Source: Acidobacteriota bacterium
Lineage (GTDB): Bacteria; Acidobacteriota; Terriglobia; Bryobacterales; Bryobacteraceae
Length of the DNA: 64,000 bases
Assembly (NCBI GenBank): GCA_018268935.1
Contig: JAFDVS010000014.1
Location: 77,404 to 141,403, forward strand
Reading direction: 5' to 3'
In this document: piece after piece, positions 47,697 through 57,061 of the stretch
Layout of the letters: each line of letters opens with the position of its first letter
How positions within the stretch are numbered: the first letter of the stretch is position 1
The notes under the pieces: generated by a model
Told to the model about the DNA's origin: nothing
Databases searched by the model: none
The model's input: only the letters and a program-made list of their open reading frames with translations
Program-made: the position numbers and the translations under genes

Positions 47697-50207
47697 TTGG
47701 CACTCGGATGGTTGGACACGTTCTCACAGGATTTGCGATTCGCGATTCGGCAACTGCGCACCAACCCGGGCTTCACCGCCGTCGCGGTGCTCAGCCTGGG
47801 ACTCGGCATCGGGGCCAATACCGCCATATTTCAATTAGTGGATGCGGTGCGTCTGCGGACACTCCCCGTGCGCGCGCCTCAGGAGTTGGCCACCATTGAC
47901 CTGGGGCAGGGCTCGATGCGTGCCGGATGGTTCTCCACGCGTAGCGCCCGCCTGACCTCGACGCAGTGGAACCTGATCCGTACACAGCAACAGGCGTTCA
48001 CCGCCACTCCAGCTTGGAGCGCGTCTCGCTTCAATCTCTCGCCGGGCGGCGAAGCGCGTTATGCCGAAGGCCTCTACGTATCGGGCGACTATTTTTCCAC
48101 ATTGGGTGTGCACGCGGTAGCCGGGCGTTTGTTCGGTTCGAGTGACGATTCACCTGGCTGCAACGAGCCGGGCGCTGTGGTGAGCCACAGCTTCTGGCAG
48201 CGCGAACTCGCGGGCGATCGCAATCTGGCATCGCGCAGCGTGATGCTGGATGGCCACAAGTTCCCGGTGATCGGCGTAACGGAAGCTGGCTTCTTTGGAA
48301 TGGAAGTGGGGCGGCAGTTCGATATCGCCATTCCCCTCTGTGCCGATAAACTGCTGTCCGCTGAGGGCCGCGAGCGCGCTACTGGCCGGACCTCGTACTG
48401 GCTTTCCTCGTTCGGGAGATTGAAACCGGGCTGGACGGTGCAATCGGCGAACGCCCACCTGCGCACGATTTCGCCTGGCATCATGCGGGAATCGCTCCCT
48501 TCGGAATATCGGCCCGATGGAGCGAAGCGCTATCTGGAAAACAAACTCACGGCCGAGGATGCAGCCACGGGCGTATCCGGGCTGCGCCGCAGCTACTCCA
48601 CTCCGCTTTACATGTTGATGGGCATCACCGGGCTGGTGCTGCTCATCGCCTGCGCGAACCTGGCGAATCTGCTGCTGGCGCGGGCCAGCGTGCGCGAACG
48701 GGAGATGGCCGTGCGGCTGGCTCTGGGCGCCGGACGCGGCAAGCTGATCCGTCAATTGATGACCGAAAGTCTGCTGCTGGCGGCGCTGGGCGCGGGGCTG
48801 GGGATGTTTCTCTCCAAGCTGCTGAGCGAAACACTGCTGTCATTCCTCACGACCGAGGACAATCCACTGTTCCTCGGATTGAGCACCGATCTGCGCATCG
48901 TTGGATTCGCCAGCCTGCTCGCGTGTGCCACCTGTTTATTGTTCGGTCTACTGCCGGCATTCCGCTCCACACGACTTGCTCCGGCCAGCGCTATGCGCGC
49001 GGCGGGCCGCGGGCTCACGGCAGGCAAAGAGAAGCTCAGCCTGCGCCGTTCGCTGGTGGCTGTACAGGTGGCAATCTCAGTGGTGTTGCTGGTGGGAGCG
49101 ATCCTGTTCGCGGGGAGCCTGAGGAATCTGATGGGTGTGGATGCGGGCTTCCGCACCGAAGGTGTAGTTTCCGTTTCTCTTGACCTGCGGCGCGCAGCCG
49201 TTCCCAAGGAGCAGCGGATGACCATATTCCGCAACCTGATGGACAGGCTGAGCACGCAGCCCGGCGTGATCTCCGCGGCTCAAGTGGATGTCATCCCGGT
49301 GAGCGGATCGGGATGGAATAGCCGGGTGCGCGCAGCCGGCTCCAACGCGGAAGGCAAGAACAGCCTGTTCAATCGCATCAGCCCGGGATACTTCCGCACG
49401 ATGAGTACGCCTATCGTGGCCGGCCGTGACTTCAATGACCATGACACGCTGTCCGCACCGAAGGTCGCCATCGTGAGCGAAGCCTTTGCCAAGCAGTTCT
49501 TCGGCGCTGAGAACCCGGTTGGCAAGACATTCTTTGTTGAGGGGCGGAGTGGACAGGCGGATGATGGCTATGAAGTGGTGGGCGTGGCGCGCAACACGAA
49601 GTACTACGAATTGCGCGAAGACTTCCAGCCCATCGCGTTCTTCCCCACTGCGCAGGAGCCGAATCTGGGATTGGCTCCCTCCTACGTGCTGCATATTGCC
49701 GGTGCACCGGCCGCGGTGTTGGAAGGAGTGAAGGCCACGTTGGCGCAGGTGCACCCGAATATCGGCATCGAGATTCGCGCCTTGAACCGGCAAGTGGCAG
49801 ACTCGCTCTTACGCGACCGATTGATGGCCGCGCTTTCGACAGCATTCGGCGTGCTGGCCGCAATGCTGTCGGCGCTGGGGCTCTACGGCGTCATTGCTTA
49901 CATGGTGGAACGGCGGCGCAATGAAATCGGTGTGCGCATGGCCTTGGGCGCAAGCCGCGGCCATGTGATCGGACTGGTGGTGCGTGAGGCGGGAATACCG
50001 TTGGTGAGCGGAATGTTGATCGGTGCACTCTGCGCCTTATGGGCCGGGCAAACGGCAGCGAGCATGCTCTTTGGATTGAAACCGCATGATCCGATGGTGA
50101 TGGCTGTGGCACTCGGGCTGTTGAGTGCGGTTGCGCTGCTGGCATGCCTGTTCCCCGCGCGGCGCGCCGCGGGTTTGAACCCCGTCGACGCGCTACGCGA
50201 CGAATAA
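47697..50207 (+). CDS. ADOP-type MacB/FtsX-like ABC permease (836 aa)
   Basis: This is the second orphan permease of the window. The start is TTG at 47697, with AGGGAG 7 bases upstream; the frame before it lacks family similarity. Opening DLRFAIRQLRTNPGFTAVAV is diagnostic. A periplasmic MacB_PCD domain follows, then ANLANLLLARASVREREMAVRLALGAG, the second periplasmic domain and the final RRRNEIGVRMALGAS and FPARRAAGLNPVDALRDE. No ATPase gene is adjacent. It is divergent from the enolase-superfamily gene and converges with the TonB receptor, leaving a 6-base gap. Substrate unknown. Confidence 0.9.
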   Translation: MALGWLDTFSQDLRFAIRQLRTNPGFTAVAVLSLGLGIGANTAIFQLVDAVRLRTLPVRAPQELATIDLGQGSMRAGWFSTRSARLTSTQWNLIRTQQQAFTATPAWSASRFNLSPGGEARYAEGLYVSGDYFSTLGVHAVAGRLFGSSDDSPGCNEPGAVVSHSFWQRELAGDRNLASRSVMLDGHKFPVIGVTEAGFFGMEVGRQFDIAIPLCADKLLSAEGRERATGRTSYWLSSFGRLKPGWTVQSANAHLRTISPGIMRESLPSEYRPDGAKRYLENKLTAEDAATGVSGLRRSYSTPLYMLMGITGLVLLIACANLANLLLARASVREREMAVRLALGAGRGKLIRQLMTESLLLAALGAGLGMFLSKLLSETLLSFLTTEDNPLFLGLSTDLRIVGFASLLACATCLLFGLLPAFRSTRLAPASAMRAAGRGLTAGKEKLSLRRSLVAVQVAISVVLLVGAILFAGSLRNLMGVDAGFRTEGVVSVSLDLRRAAVPKEQRMTIFRNLMDRLSTQPGVISAAQVDVIPVSGSGWNSRVRAAGSNAEGKNSLFNRISPGYFRTMSTPIVAGRDFNDHDTLSAPKVAIVSEAFAKQFFGAENPVGKTFFVEGRSGQADDGYEVVGVARNTKYYELREDFQPIAFFPTAQEPNLGLAPSYVLHIAGAPAAVLEGVKATLAQVHPNIGIEIRALNRQVADSLLRDRLMAALSTAFGVLAAMLSALGLYGVIAYMVERRRNEIGVRMALGASRGHVIGLVVREAGIPLVSGMLIGALCALWAGQTAASMLFGLKPHDPMVMAVALGLLSAVALLACLFPARRAAGLNPVDALRDE

Positions 50208-50213
50208 CGCTGG

Positions 50214-53200
50214 TTAGAAATCCATGCGCCAGTTCAATTGGATACGGCGGCTGAGGCCGAACTGCCCGGTGACACGCCCGAAGTTCGTATTCGTCGGATC
50301 GGTCACCGGCGCTTCGAAGATGGTGTGATTGGTTGCGTTCAGCAAATCGACGGAGAATGTGCTGTTCCAGGCTTCGCGGATCGCGAATCGCCGCAGGATC
50401 TTCACATCCCACATCCGCAAGGGATCGGCACGAAGCACATCCAACCTGGTGGGGAACACACGCGAATGGAACGCGCCAGGCTGATTCGCCGACCTTCCTT
50501 CGAACCCTTGGAATCCGGAGGGAATGGCTCCCGAACCGCGGTAGGCGATGGAAGGATCGAACCAGACGTGGATGTCATTGGCGTGCACCTCTTCCGAACG
50601 GAACAGGTTGCCAATGTTGTTCCCATCCCCGTAGAAGAAGCGATTGGTCCAGTTAGTAGCAGGGCCGCTTTGGTATTGGTAGACCCAACTGAATTGCCAG
50701 CCGCCCACCACGTGCTGGAGCGGATGCTGTGTCATCCAGCGGCGTCCTTTGCCGAAAGGCACCTCGGCGATGGCGCTCCACACCAGGCGATGCGGACGAA
50801 CCTGATCGCTGGGCCGCTCTGTGGGTGCGGAATCGAACTCATTGAAGTAGAAATCGGTCTCGTAGTTCGAAGCCCGCGTGTACATCACCGACGATTGCAG
50901 GCCTTGTGAGAATCGGCGCTCCAGCAGCACCTGCAGATCGTGATACATGTTGGAGCCGCGTGTGGAGGCGAAGTCGTTACTGGCGCGGGTTCCGTCAATG
51001 TTCCCCAGATGCGGATAGGGCCGCAGCAGGCGGTTCTTGCGGATATTGGCGCTGGTAAAGAAGCTTTGCGTGGAAAGATAGCGGTAGAGCGTCGGATCAC
51101 TGGTTTGCAATGCGGTCAAGTTGGTGATGCGGTATGGATTCGCGATGTTGCGGTTCATGTCGTCATCCAGCGCTTGATTGCGGACATTCCCGGTAGCCCA
51201 ATACTGGTCGGGCAGGAAGTTCACCGGTTGATCGACAGGAATGCGCGCATACGATCCGTTATAGGATGCGTCGAGGACAAGATTGCGCCGCAACTCCCGT
51301 TGCAAGCTGAGCCGCCAGCGATGTTGCAGCGCCGGCGCGTAGTCGCGAGCGAAGGCGCCGATGTTACGCCCCGCTAGCGCACTCACGCCTAAGGCACGGC
51401 CGAGGGGAGAATCGAATCGTGAGCCATCGGCACGCGTTGGGAACGGGTCCTTCAATATGTTGCTGGAGGACGAGAGCCCGCCGGCAGCCCCGACTCCGCA
51501 ACAGAAGTTCAGACCGAGGTCATTCGATACGGGGGTGCTGGTAGTCACGCTGTACCCAAGTTGGCTGGGCCGGGTGTTGGCGACGTTGAATGTATCGGCG
51601 AAGGCTCCATAGCCGGCGCGCAGTACGGTCTTCTGCGTCACTTGATAGACAGCCGCGGCCCTCGGCAGCAAGCGGTGTGTGCCGTTGGTGAACGTCTTGT
51701 TGCCATCGCCGAGGAACGCTGTGCCACCTGTCACCGGCAGTGCACTCACCTCGGCAATGGGCGCGCGTAAATAGGCCGCCTGCGCCGCTGCTCCAAATGG
51801 AAGCGCCGCGTTCGCCACGAATGCTCCGGCGATGCCACGGTTAAAGCGCTCCGTGATGCCGGCTTCTCGTTCGTAACGCAGCCCAAGGTTGAAACGCAGA
51901 CGCGAATTGACGCGGTATTCGTCCTGGATGTAGAGGCCGCGATAACGATTGCTCCAGTAGCCCGTGTCATTCGAATCGAGATTGACCTGCGTGGGTACAC
52001 CCATCATGAAGGCGGCCCAATCGAGAGCGTGACTCGACGCGGTCTGCGTGTTGTCGGCTGCGCGCACGTAGAAGTTGTCGAATACAAATTGGCCGGAGGT
52101 GTAGCCGAGGCTGGCCGAGGTGTACCAGGTGCGGCGCTCGGAATAGCCGGCCTTCAGTGAGTGGTTGCCTTTCATTGTGCTGATGCCGATCTTCGCTTCA
52201 CCGAACGTCGGAATATCGGTGATGGACGGATAAGCGATCGACACGTCTTCAATCGTATTCATGTCGATGCGTGGCAGCAGGGTGTTGTCGCTGGCCTTCT
52301 GGTCCATGTACGCGGGCAAGCCGACATCGGTTGGCTTCAACTGCACCACGTTGCGATTGGCCACTCCTTCGCCTTGTCCAAAGCGGGTGAGGAACACGCC
52401 GGCATCGAGGAGCGTGGACGAATTGAGCGCCCAACTGTAGCTGCCGCCGACGCCTTTGTTGACGCGATAAGAGCCTTGCGACACGATGCCGGGGCGGGTG
52501 GAATAGGCCCAGTCCCGTGTGATGGGGACGCGACGATTCCAATACCAGCGCGCGAAGAAACGCTGCCGGTCGTTCACCGTGTAGTCAATGCGATTGATGA
52601 CGGAATTGAACCGCGAGTCATCCACGAGCCCGGAGGCGAGATAATTGTTGAAACCTTCGGGTGACGCGAGCCCCGGCACGTCATTCGGCGCCGGATAAAT
52701 TGATTCATAGAACGGGAACATGGGGTTCAACACCGGAATGCCGCGATTTCCGGGAAACGGGGTGCGTACGACCTGTGAGCCTTCGCGGCGTGAGGAGCGA
52801 GGATCGTAGATGGTGAAACGAGTCGCATCCACGCGCAACAGATCGCTGAAGTCGCCTTGCCGCCACGCCATCTTCGGCACCGTGCGATTTACGACGTTGG
52901 CGGTGGCGTTCGTCTTGCGCTCATAGATGCCGTTGTAGTTGAGGAAGAAGAACAGCTTGTCCTTTCCGTTGTAGACCTTTGGAATTCGCACCGGACCACC
53001 GAAGCTGGCGCCGAAGTTGTTGGAACGACCGGATTCCTGGCGCTGATCACCGGCGCTTCGTGTTCCGCGGCGGACAGCGTCTTCAAAGGCGAGGCGAGTG
53101 AAGTGGGGCGTCGCGTTCCAGCGCTGTTGCCAGTGCTGTTCGTACAGATTGCCGTGAAACCGGTTGGTTCCGCTCTTGGTCTGCACGTTGATGGTGGCTC

Positions 53201-53891
53201 CCGTGGTGTTGCCGTAGGACGCGTCGAAGTTGATGGTTTCCAGTTTGAACTCGGAGATAGAGTCAGCGGGTGGAACGAAGCCCACGGAACGGTTGCGGCC
53301 GTTGGCCGTGCCGCCATCGATGCTGTATTCGTTCTGGCCGATGCCGCCCATCGTGTTGAAGTCGGAGGTTCCCCCGACATCAAAGAGACGGCGGTTCTGC
53401 GGAAGTCCTGTCCACTGCATGCCGGGAGCGAGCACCACCAGCGCGAAGGGATTGAGGTCAGACATAGGCAGTTCCATCACCTGCCGCTGGTCAATCACGC
53501 GGCCTCCGGAGGCAGTGAGCGTATCGAGCAGCGGTGTTTCCGCGGTTACCTCAATGCTCTCAGTCACCTGGCCGATTTCGAGCAACAGGGAAATCTCAAT
53601 GCGTCCAGCGACGCTGAGCACGACACCCGTGCGAACAGCACGGCGGAAGCCCGGCGCTTCAGCGGAAATGCGGTAGCGTCCGGGGTTGAGCAGATTGGAT
53701 TCATAATAGCCAGCCGCATTGGTTTGTGTGCGGACAACGGCGTTGGTTTCGGTATTGGTGATAATGACGGCCGCGGAAGGAATAGCAGCGCTTTGCTGGT
53801 CTGTGACATTCCCGGCGATGGTGCCGCGAGTGTCCTGAGCCAACGCTGACGCAACCAGTAGAATGGCGGCCAGTACGCGGTAAAGACCCAT
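50214..53891 (-). CDS. Oar-like TonB-dependent outer-membrane receptor (1225 aa)
   Basis: This is the second large TonB-dependent barrel. Signal peptide (ends near ASALAQ) is followed by a regulatory module (about 20-100: GTIAGNVTDQQSAAIPSA, LLNPGRYRISAEAPGF). The plug comes next (DLNPFALVVLAPGMQW, NEYSIDGGTANGRNR) and the barrel ends in LNWRMDF with terminal Phe. GGAGG lies about 10 bases before the ATG. It shares architecture but limited detail with the receptor at 39490. Divergent from the GMC oxidoreductase cluster, it could import products handled there; this is inferred from position only. Confidence 0.92.
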   Translation of the reverse strand: MGLYRVLAAILLVASALAQDTRGTIAGNVTDQQSAAIPSAAVIITNTETNAVVRTQTNAAGYYESNLLNPGRYRISAEAPGFRRAVRTGVVLSVAGRIEISLLLEIGQVTESIEVTAETPLLDTLTASGGRVIDQRQVMELPMSDLNPFALVVLAPGMQWTGLPQNRRLFDVGGTSDFNTMGGIGQNEYSIDGGTANGRNRSVGFVPPADSISEFKLETINFDASYGNTTGATINVQTKSGTNRFHGNLYEQHWQQRWNATPHFTRLAFEDAVRRGTRSAGDQRQESGRSNNFGASFGGPVRIPKVYNGKDKLFFFLNYNGIYERKTNATANVVNRTVPKMAWRQGDFSDLLRVDATRFTIYDPRSSRREGSQVVRTPFPGNRGIPVLNPMFPFYESIYPAPNDVPGLASPEGFNNYLASGLVDDSRFNSVINRIDYTVNDRQRFFARWYWNRRVPITRDWAYSTRPGIVSQGSYRVNKGVGGSYSWALNSSTLLDAGVFLTRFGQGEGVANRNVVQLKPTDVGLPAYMDQKASDNTLLPRIDMNTIEDVSIAYPSITDIPTFGEAKIGISTMKGNHSLKAGYSERRTWYTSASLGYTSGQFVFDNFYVRAADNTQTASSHALDWAAFMMGVPTQVNLDSNDTGYWSNRYRGLYIQDEYRVNSRLRFNLGLRYEREAGITERFNRGIAGAFVANAALPFGAAAQAAYLRAPIAEVSALPVTGGTAFLGDGNKTFTNGTHRLLPRAAAVYQVTQKTVLRAGYGAFADTFNVANTRPSQLGYSVTTSTPVSNDLGLNFCCGVGAAGGLSSSSNILKDPFPTRADGSRFDSPLGRALGVSALAGRNIGAFARDYAPALQHRWRLSLQRELRRNLVLDASYNGSYARIPVDQPVNFLPDQYWATGNVRNQALDDDMNRNIANPYRITNLTALQTSDPTLYRYLSTQSFFTSANIRKNRLLRPYPHLGNIDGTRASNDFASTRGSNMYHDLQVLLERRFSQGLQSSVMYTRASNYETDFYFNEFDSAPTERPSDQVRPHRLVWSAIAEVPFGKGRRWMTQHPLQHVVGGWQFSWVYQYQSGPATNWTNRFFYGDGNNIGNLFRSEEVHANDIHVWFDPSIAYRGSGAIPSGFQGFEGRSANQPGAFHSRVFPTRLDVLRADPLRMWDVKILRRFAIREAWNSTFSVDLLNATNHTIFEAPVTDPTNTNFGRVTGQFGLSRRIQLNWRMDF

Positions 53892-53912
53892 GAAGGCGAA
53901 CCTCCGATCGCC

Positions 53913-53941
53913 AGTGTACGCTCAAGCTCTGTTGGCGGCAA
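53913..53941 (-). promoter_or_regulatory. Candidate sigma-70 promoter of the second TonB receptor
   Basis: On the minus strand TTGCCG (53936-53941) and TACACT (53913-53918) are 17 bases apart, each matching four of six consensus positions. The predicted start would leave a leader of about 20 bases containing GGAGG before the ATG at 53891. Matches are moderate. Confidence 0.35.
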
Positions 53942-54010
53942 GGGTCGCATTTCTGGATTTTCCTGGAATAGTTCCGCATGCAACCGGCATTTTCTTCGCG
54001 AGAGAAGAGA

Positions 54011-55537
54011 ATGGCCAACCGGACACACTACGACGTCATCATTATCGGCACCGGCGCGGGCGGCGGGACACTCGCCCACAAACTAGCGCCAACAGGCAAG
54101 AACATTCTGCTGCTGGAACGCGGCGGCTATCTGCCCCGCGAACAGGACAACTGGAGCACAAAGGCCGTATTTCTTGACTCGAAATACAAAGCCCACGAGG
54201 AATGGCTGGATAAAGAGGGCAAGCCATTTCATCCCGGCATTCACTATTACGTGGGCGGCAATACGAAATTCTACGGCGCCGCGTTGCTGCGGTTCCGCGA
54301 GAAGGACTTCGGCGAGCTGCGCCATCATGGCGGCACTTCACCTGCCTGGCCGCTCGACTACCAGGATTTCAAACCTTACTACAGCATGGCCGAGGAGCTT
54401 TACCAGGTGCATGGAAACCGCGGCGAGGATCCCACCGAACCGCCGGCCTGCGGCAACTATAAGTATCCTGCGCTGGCGCACGAACCACGTATCCAGAAGT
54501 TGCATGACGATCTGGAACGCATTGGGCATCACCCGTTCCATTTGCCTGTGGGCGTGATGCTGGATGAGCAGAACCGGCATCGCAGCAAGTGCATCCGCTG
54601 CGGGAATTGCGATGGGTTTGCCTGCCCGTTGAACGCGAAGAGCGATGCGCAGGTGATCGCTGTGGATCCGGCGCTGGAACATCCGAATGTGCATCTGCTC
54701 ACGCACGCCATGGTGGAACGGCTGGAGACGGATGCCTATGGGCGAGCCATTCGCAAGGTGATCGTGAGTCATCACGACGAAAGGCTGGAGTTCACTGCCG
54801 ACATCGTGGTTTCGTCGGCTGGAGCGATCAACTCCGCCGCTTTGCTGCTGCGCTCAGGCTTAGGCAATTCCAGCGGAATGGTGGGCCGGAATTACATGTG
54901 CCACAACAATTCTGTGCTGCTGGCGTTGTCGTTCGAACCCAATCCGACGCGATTCCAGAAGACCATCGCCGTGAACGATTACTATTTCGGCGCCGAGGAT
55001 TTTGAGTTTCCCCTGGGTCACATTTCCATGGTGAACAAGAGTGACGGGGACGCGTTACGTAGCGGCTCGCCGGTGCCCGCGCCGGGAGTTACGTTTGAGG
55101 AAATGGCGCGTCATGCGCTCGATTTCTGGCTTACTAGCGAGGATCTGCCTAACCCGGACAACCGTGTCGTGGTGGATGGCGAAGGCCGCATCCGGCTGCA
55201 CTACACCGAAAACAACGTGGAAGGCCACAAGCGGCTGGGGGCGAAGCTGAAGGGCATGCTTTCGGAGATTGGCTGCAAGAATACTTTGCTGCCCTGCCAC
55301 TACTACATCGGGAAGAAGATCCCGCTGGAGAAAGTAGCGCATCAATGCGGAACGCTACGCTTCGGGCGCGATCCGAAGACGAGCGTTCTGGATACCAACT
55401 GCAAGGCGCACGATCTGGACAATCTCTATGTGGTGGATGGCAGCTTCTTTGTTTCCAGTTCCGCCGTCAACCCGGCGCTCACCATCATGGCCAACGCACT
55501 GCGCGTCGGCGAACACCTTACAGAAAGGATGATGTGA
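54011..55537 (+). CDS. GMC-family FAD oxidoreductase (508 aa)
   Basis: This is a flavin-dependent alcohol/sugar dehydrogenase or oxidase. It has a dinucleotide fold at the N-terminus (DVIIIGTGAGGGTLAHKL), then VGGNTKFYGAALLRFRE and a cysteine cluster CIRCGNCDGFACP as in sugar dehydrogenases of the gluconate/fructose-dehydrogenase branch. The C-terminal GMC block follows, with VVDGSFFVSSSAVNPALT. No clear signal peptide is seen; related enzymes are exported by a partner. GAGAAGAGA just before ATG 54011 supports this start over an upstream in-frame ATG (53978). It heads the lactone/sugar cluster and is followed after one base by the VOC gene. Confidence 0.88.
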   Translation: MANRTHYDVIIIGTGAGGGTLAHKLAPTGKNILLLERGGYLPREQDNWSTKAVFLDSKYKAHEEWLDKEGKPFHPGIHYYVGGNTKFYGAALLRFREKDFGELRHHGGTSPAWPLDYQDFKPYYSMAEELYQVHGNRGEDPTEPPACGNYKYPALAHEPRIQKLHDDLERIGHHPFHLPVGVMLDEQNRHRSKCIRCGNCDGFACPLNAKSDAQVIAVDPALEHPNVHLLTHAMVERLETDAYGRAIRKVIVSHHDERLEFTADIVVSSAGAINSAALLLRSGLGNSSGMVGRNYMCHNNSVLLALSFEPNPTRFQKTIAVNDYYFGAEDFEFPLGHISMVNKSDGDALRSGSPVPAPGVTFEEMARHALDFWLTSEDLPNPDNRVVVDGEGRIRLHYTENNVEGHKRLGAKLKGMLSEIGCKNTLLPCHYYIGKKIPLEKVAHQCGTLRFGRDPKTSVLDTNCKAHDLDNLYVVDGSFFVSSSAVNPALTIMANALRVGEHLTERMM

Positions 55538-55538
55538 C

Positions 55539-56543
55539 ATGCTGCGCCGCGGTTTTCTTGGTCTCATTCTCAGCGCCGCCGCTTTGTTCGGCGCGGAGCC
55601 TCGCGCGCGCGTTTCGGGCGTTGACTCCATCGGAATCACGGTATCCGATCTGGACCGCGCGGTGGACTTCTACACACGAGTCTTGACGTTCGAAAAGGTC
55701 TCCGAGCAGGAGTTTGCGGGATCGGAGTGGGAACATTTGCAAGGGCTGTTTGGCCTGCGCATGCGCACCGCTCGGCTGCGCCTGGGTGAGGAGTTCATCG
55801 AACTGAAAGAGTATCTTGCACCGGAAGGCCGGCCGTTGCCCGTGGATTCGCGCAGCAACGACGGCTGGTTCCAGCACATCGCCATCATCGTCAGCGATAT
55901 GGACAAAGCATACGCTCGCCTGCGCCAGCACAAGGTGCGGCATGCCTCCAGCGGCCCGCAGCGGCTGCCCGAATGGAATCGCAATGCGGCAGGCATCGAC
56001 GCCTTTTACTTCAAGGATCCCGACGGGCACGCCCTGGAAGTGCTGGCGTTCCCCCGGGACAAAGGCAACGCCAAATGGCATCGCCCCACAAACAAGCTGT
56101 TCCTGGGAATAGATCATACGGCGATAGTGATTCAAGACACGAATGCCAGCCTGCGTTTTTATCGCGACACGCTTGGGATGGAAGTGGCCGGGGAGAGTGA
56201 AAACCACGGCACGGAGCAGGAGCATTTGAACAACGTATTCGGCGCGCGTTTGCGCATCACAGCAGTGCGCGCGCCAAACGGCCCTGGGGTCGAGTTCCTC
56301 GAATACCTGGCGCCGCGTGATGGAAGGCCATATCCACAGGATTCGAAATCGAACGACCTGTGGCACTGGCAAACGAGATTCTCGGCGGCAAGCGCGGACG
56401 ATATGGCGCGCGAGCTCCGAAATAGCCGGGCCCGCTTCCTCTCCACCGCGGTGGTGGAACTGCCGCAAGGCAAAGCCGGGTTTCGCAAGTCCGTTATCGT
56501 ACGCGATCCGGACGGCCACGCCGTCGAAATCGCGGAGCAGTAA
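55539..56543 (+). CDS. Exported protein with two VOC (glyoxalase-fold) domains (334 aa)
   Basis: A signal-like leader (MLRRGFLGLILSAAALFGA) is followed by two vicinal-oxygen-chelate domains, at about 25-170 (SIGITVSDLDRAVDFYTRVL ... YFKDPDGHALEVL) and 183-334 (GIDHTAIVIQDTNASLRFYR ... IVRDPDGHAVEIAE). The metal-ligand positions look partly kept: the second domain has His in GIDHTA and Glu in AVEIAE. Two fused VOC domains can form one ring-cleavage or isomerase site. It begins one base after the GMC stop, so coexpression is likely. The reaction is unknown. Confidence 0.82.
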   Translation: MLRRGFLGLILSAAALFGAEPRARVSGVDSIGITVSDLDRAVDFYTRVLTFEKVSEQEFAGSEWEHLQGLFGLRMRTARLRLGEEFIELKEYLAPEGRPLPVDSRSNDGWFQHIAIIVSDMDKAYARLRQHKVRHASSGPQRLPEWNRNAAGIDAFYFKDPDGHALEVLAFPRDKGNAKWHRPTNKLFLGIDHTAIVIQDTNASLRFYRDTLGMEVAGESENHGTEQEHLNNVFGARLRITAVRAPNGPGVEFLEYLAPRDGRPYPQDSKSNDLWHWQTRFSAASADDMARELRNSRARFLSTAVVELPQGKAGFRKSVIVRDPDGHAVEIAEQ

Positions 56544-56586
56544 AACCCAATTCCACAAATTTCGTTTCAAACAAAAGGAGAACACT

Positions 56587-56985
56587 ATGTTTCGTTCGCA
56601 AGCGATTCGTCTGCTTACCGGCGCCCTGATGACCCTGGCGCTTTCCACGGGAATGGCCCTGGCTGTGGATAAGAGCCAGCACATGACCAACAAGTTCGAA
56701 GGCCCGAAGGCCAACACCGGCACGGCCATTCACATGACGGTGAACGGCAAGAGCATGCTGAAGGTCTCCGACGACTTCAAGGTGCCGGACACGCCGGCTC
56801 CCACCTGGCGCGTGGTGGACAGCAAGGGCACCATCTACACGCTGGATGCGTTCAAGATCAAGGGCGGCGAGAAGCGCGAAGTGGTTGTGCCCGCCTATGT
56901 CCACAACATTGCCAAAGTTCAGGTGTACTGCGCGTGGGCGGAAGTGATCCTCGGTGAGTCGAGCTTTTCCAGCCCCGTGAAGTAA
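56587..56985 (+). CDS. Small exported DM13-like protein (132 aa)
   Basis: The protein has a signal peptide (1-26, ending MALA) and then a compact beta-rich domain. The features GTAIHMTVNGKSMLKVSDDF and KVQVYCAWAEVILGESSF resemble DM13 domains, which carry a conserved Cys and have been proposed to act in redox or electron-transfer reactions. AAAGGAG lies shortly before the ATG. A strong intrinsic terminator follows 30 bases after the stop, so the GMC-VOC-DM13 genes may form one transcription unit. The family assignment is moderate; function is unproven. Confidence 0.6.
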   Translation: MFRSQAIRLLTGALMTLALSTGMALAVDKSQHMTNKFEGPKANTGTAIHMTVNGKSMLKVSDDFKVPDTPAPTWRVVDSKGTIYTLDAFKIKGGEKREVVVPAYVHNIAKVQVYCAWAEVILGESSFSSPVK

Positions 56986-57015
56986 ACATCTTTCCCACGT
57001 AACACTCAAACCTTG

Positions 57016-57050
57016 CAGGGACGGAATTGCGGTTCCGTCCCTGTACTTTT
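57016..57050 (+). terminator. Intrinsic terminator with 11-bp perfect stem
   Basis: CAGGGACGGAA (57016-57026) pairs perfectly with TTCCGTCCCTG (57033-57043) around TTGCGG, followed by TACTTTT. It lies between the DM13-like gene and the GlcG-cupin gene, whose AGGAG and ATG follow within 20 bases. It therefore splits, or attenuates, the cluster. Confidence 0.85.
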
Positions 57051-57061
57051 CAGGAGCCTTT

